A stretch of DNA of 64,000 bases from Bordetella genomosp. 13 (GTDB lineage: Bacteria; Pseudomonadota; Gammaproteobacteria; Burkholderiales; Burkholderiaceae_B). A program made the translations under genes and the position numbers. How positions within the stretch are numbered: the stretch's first letter is position 1; each line of letters opens with the position of its first letter. Below are positions 63,898-64,000 of the stretch, piece by piece. The DNA lies in contig NZ_VEHL01000008.1 of the NCBI RefSeq assembly GCF_007679965.1, positions 1 to 64,000 of the forward strand, read 5' to 3'. The notes under the pieces are model-generated. The model was not told the DNA's origin and did not search any database. It worked only from the letters and a program-made list of their open reading frames with translations.

Positions 63898-64000
63898 TGG
63901 GCGCCGCTCTCGTCCTGGTGTTGCTGGCGGTGCTGCTGCTGGGGGGCGCCGCGCTGCTGTTGCGCCGCGCTGGCGCGGATGCGCGCCATTCGGCGCAGTC
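63897..64000 (+). CDS. tadB: Tad pilus inner-membrane platform protein TadB, 5' end
   Basis: The first 34 codons, cut by the window edge. The start ATG is inside the cpaF stop. The visible part is one hydrophobic span (ALVLVLLAVLLLGGAALLL) then basic residues (RRAGADARH), as expected for the N-terminus of TadB. The call depends on the gene order cpaF-tadB-tadC, which is constant in tad loci. Confidence 0.8.

Overview
This is a GC-rich proteobacterial chromosome segment. It most likely comes from the Alcaligenaceae (Bordetella/Achromobacter group). The evidence is a nicotinate-degradation cluster whose NicX and NicF catalytic residues fall at, or within two residues of, the published positions, a Bug-type periplasmic receptor, neighbouring acyl-CoA catabolic genes, and a Tad pilus locus. 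No rRNA, tRNA, CRISPR array, transposase or integrase was recognised. The species assignment is inference from gene content only.

Layout. (1) 1-4342, plus strand: the end of a nic operon (nicD partial, nicX, nicF, nicB-like), which takes nicotinate towards maleate/fumarate. (2) 4437-16215, minus strand: a seven-gene fatty-acid beta-oxidation block, read from a TetR regulator through fadE, thiolase, fadB-type enzyme, FadL porin, FadN-type enzyme and a second thiolase. A PsrA-like operator lies in front of the regulator. (3) 16497-18321: a possible leader peptide, serine acetyltransferase and a sirtuin, with stop/start overlaps. (4) 18428-19587, minus: an inositol-monophosphatase-family gene and a doubtful small ORF. 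(5) 19692-25782: a nitrite-reduction operon (nirB, nirD, nirC, siroheme methyltransferase, nitrate-sensing ANTAR antiterminator) with a sigma-54 promoter and a leader terminator. (6) 25815-30335: gabD-gabT divergent from a MocR-type regulator.

(7) 30376-37215: a conserved hypothetical gene, a DUF72 gene and a UvrD-like helicase that share a LexA box, then corA, a 2-hydroxyacid dehydrogenase and a secreted or anchored nuclease. (8) 37277-43741: a four-gene oligopeptide-type ABC importer closed by a strong terminator. (9) 43821-51891: an acyl-CoA catabolic operon of unknown substrate (flavin oxidoreductase, two crotonases, CoA-transferase, Bug receptor, CoA ligase, HMG-CoA-lyase-like enzyme, MarR regulator). 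(10) 52020-56336, minus: a MarR regulator, a very Gly/Leu-rich repeat lipoprotein and a TpsB-type outer-membrane transporter. (11) 56337-64000: an AT-rich leader and a Tad (Flp) pilus locus running off the end (flp, cpaA, tadE, tadE/F, cpaB, cpaC, cpaE, cpaF, tadB partial).

The window is mostly catabolic and uptake modules, each with its own local regulator. The parts least explained by known systems are the acyl-CoA operon with a lyase that has His where HMG-CoA lyase has its reactive Cys, the TpsB transporter paired with a repeat lipoprotein instead of a normal TpsA, the structured flp leader, and the cpaA/tadE junction, where tadE has no evident start codon.
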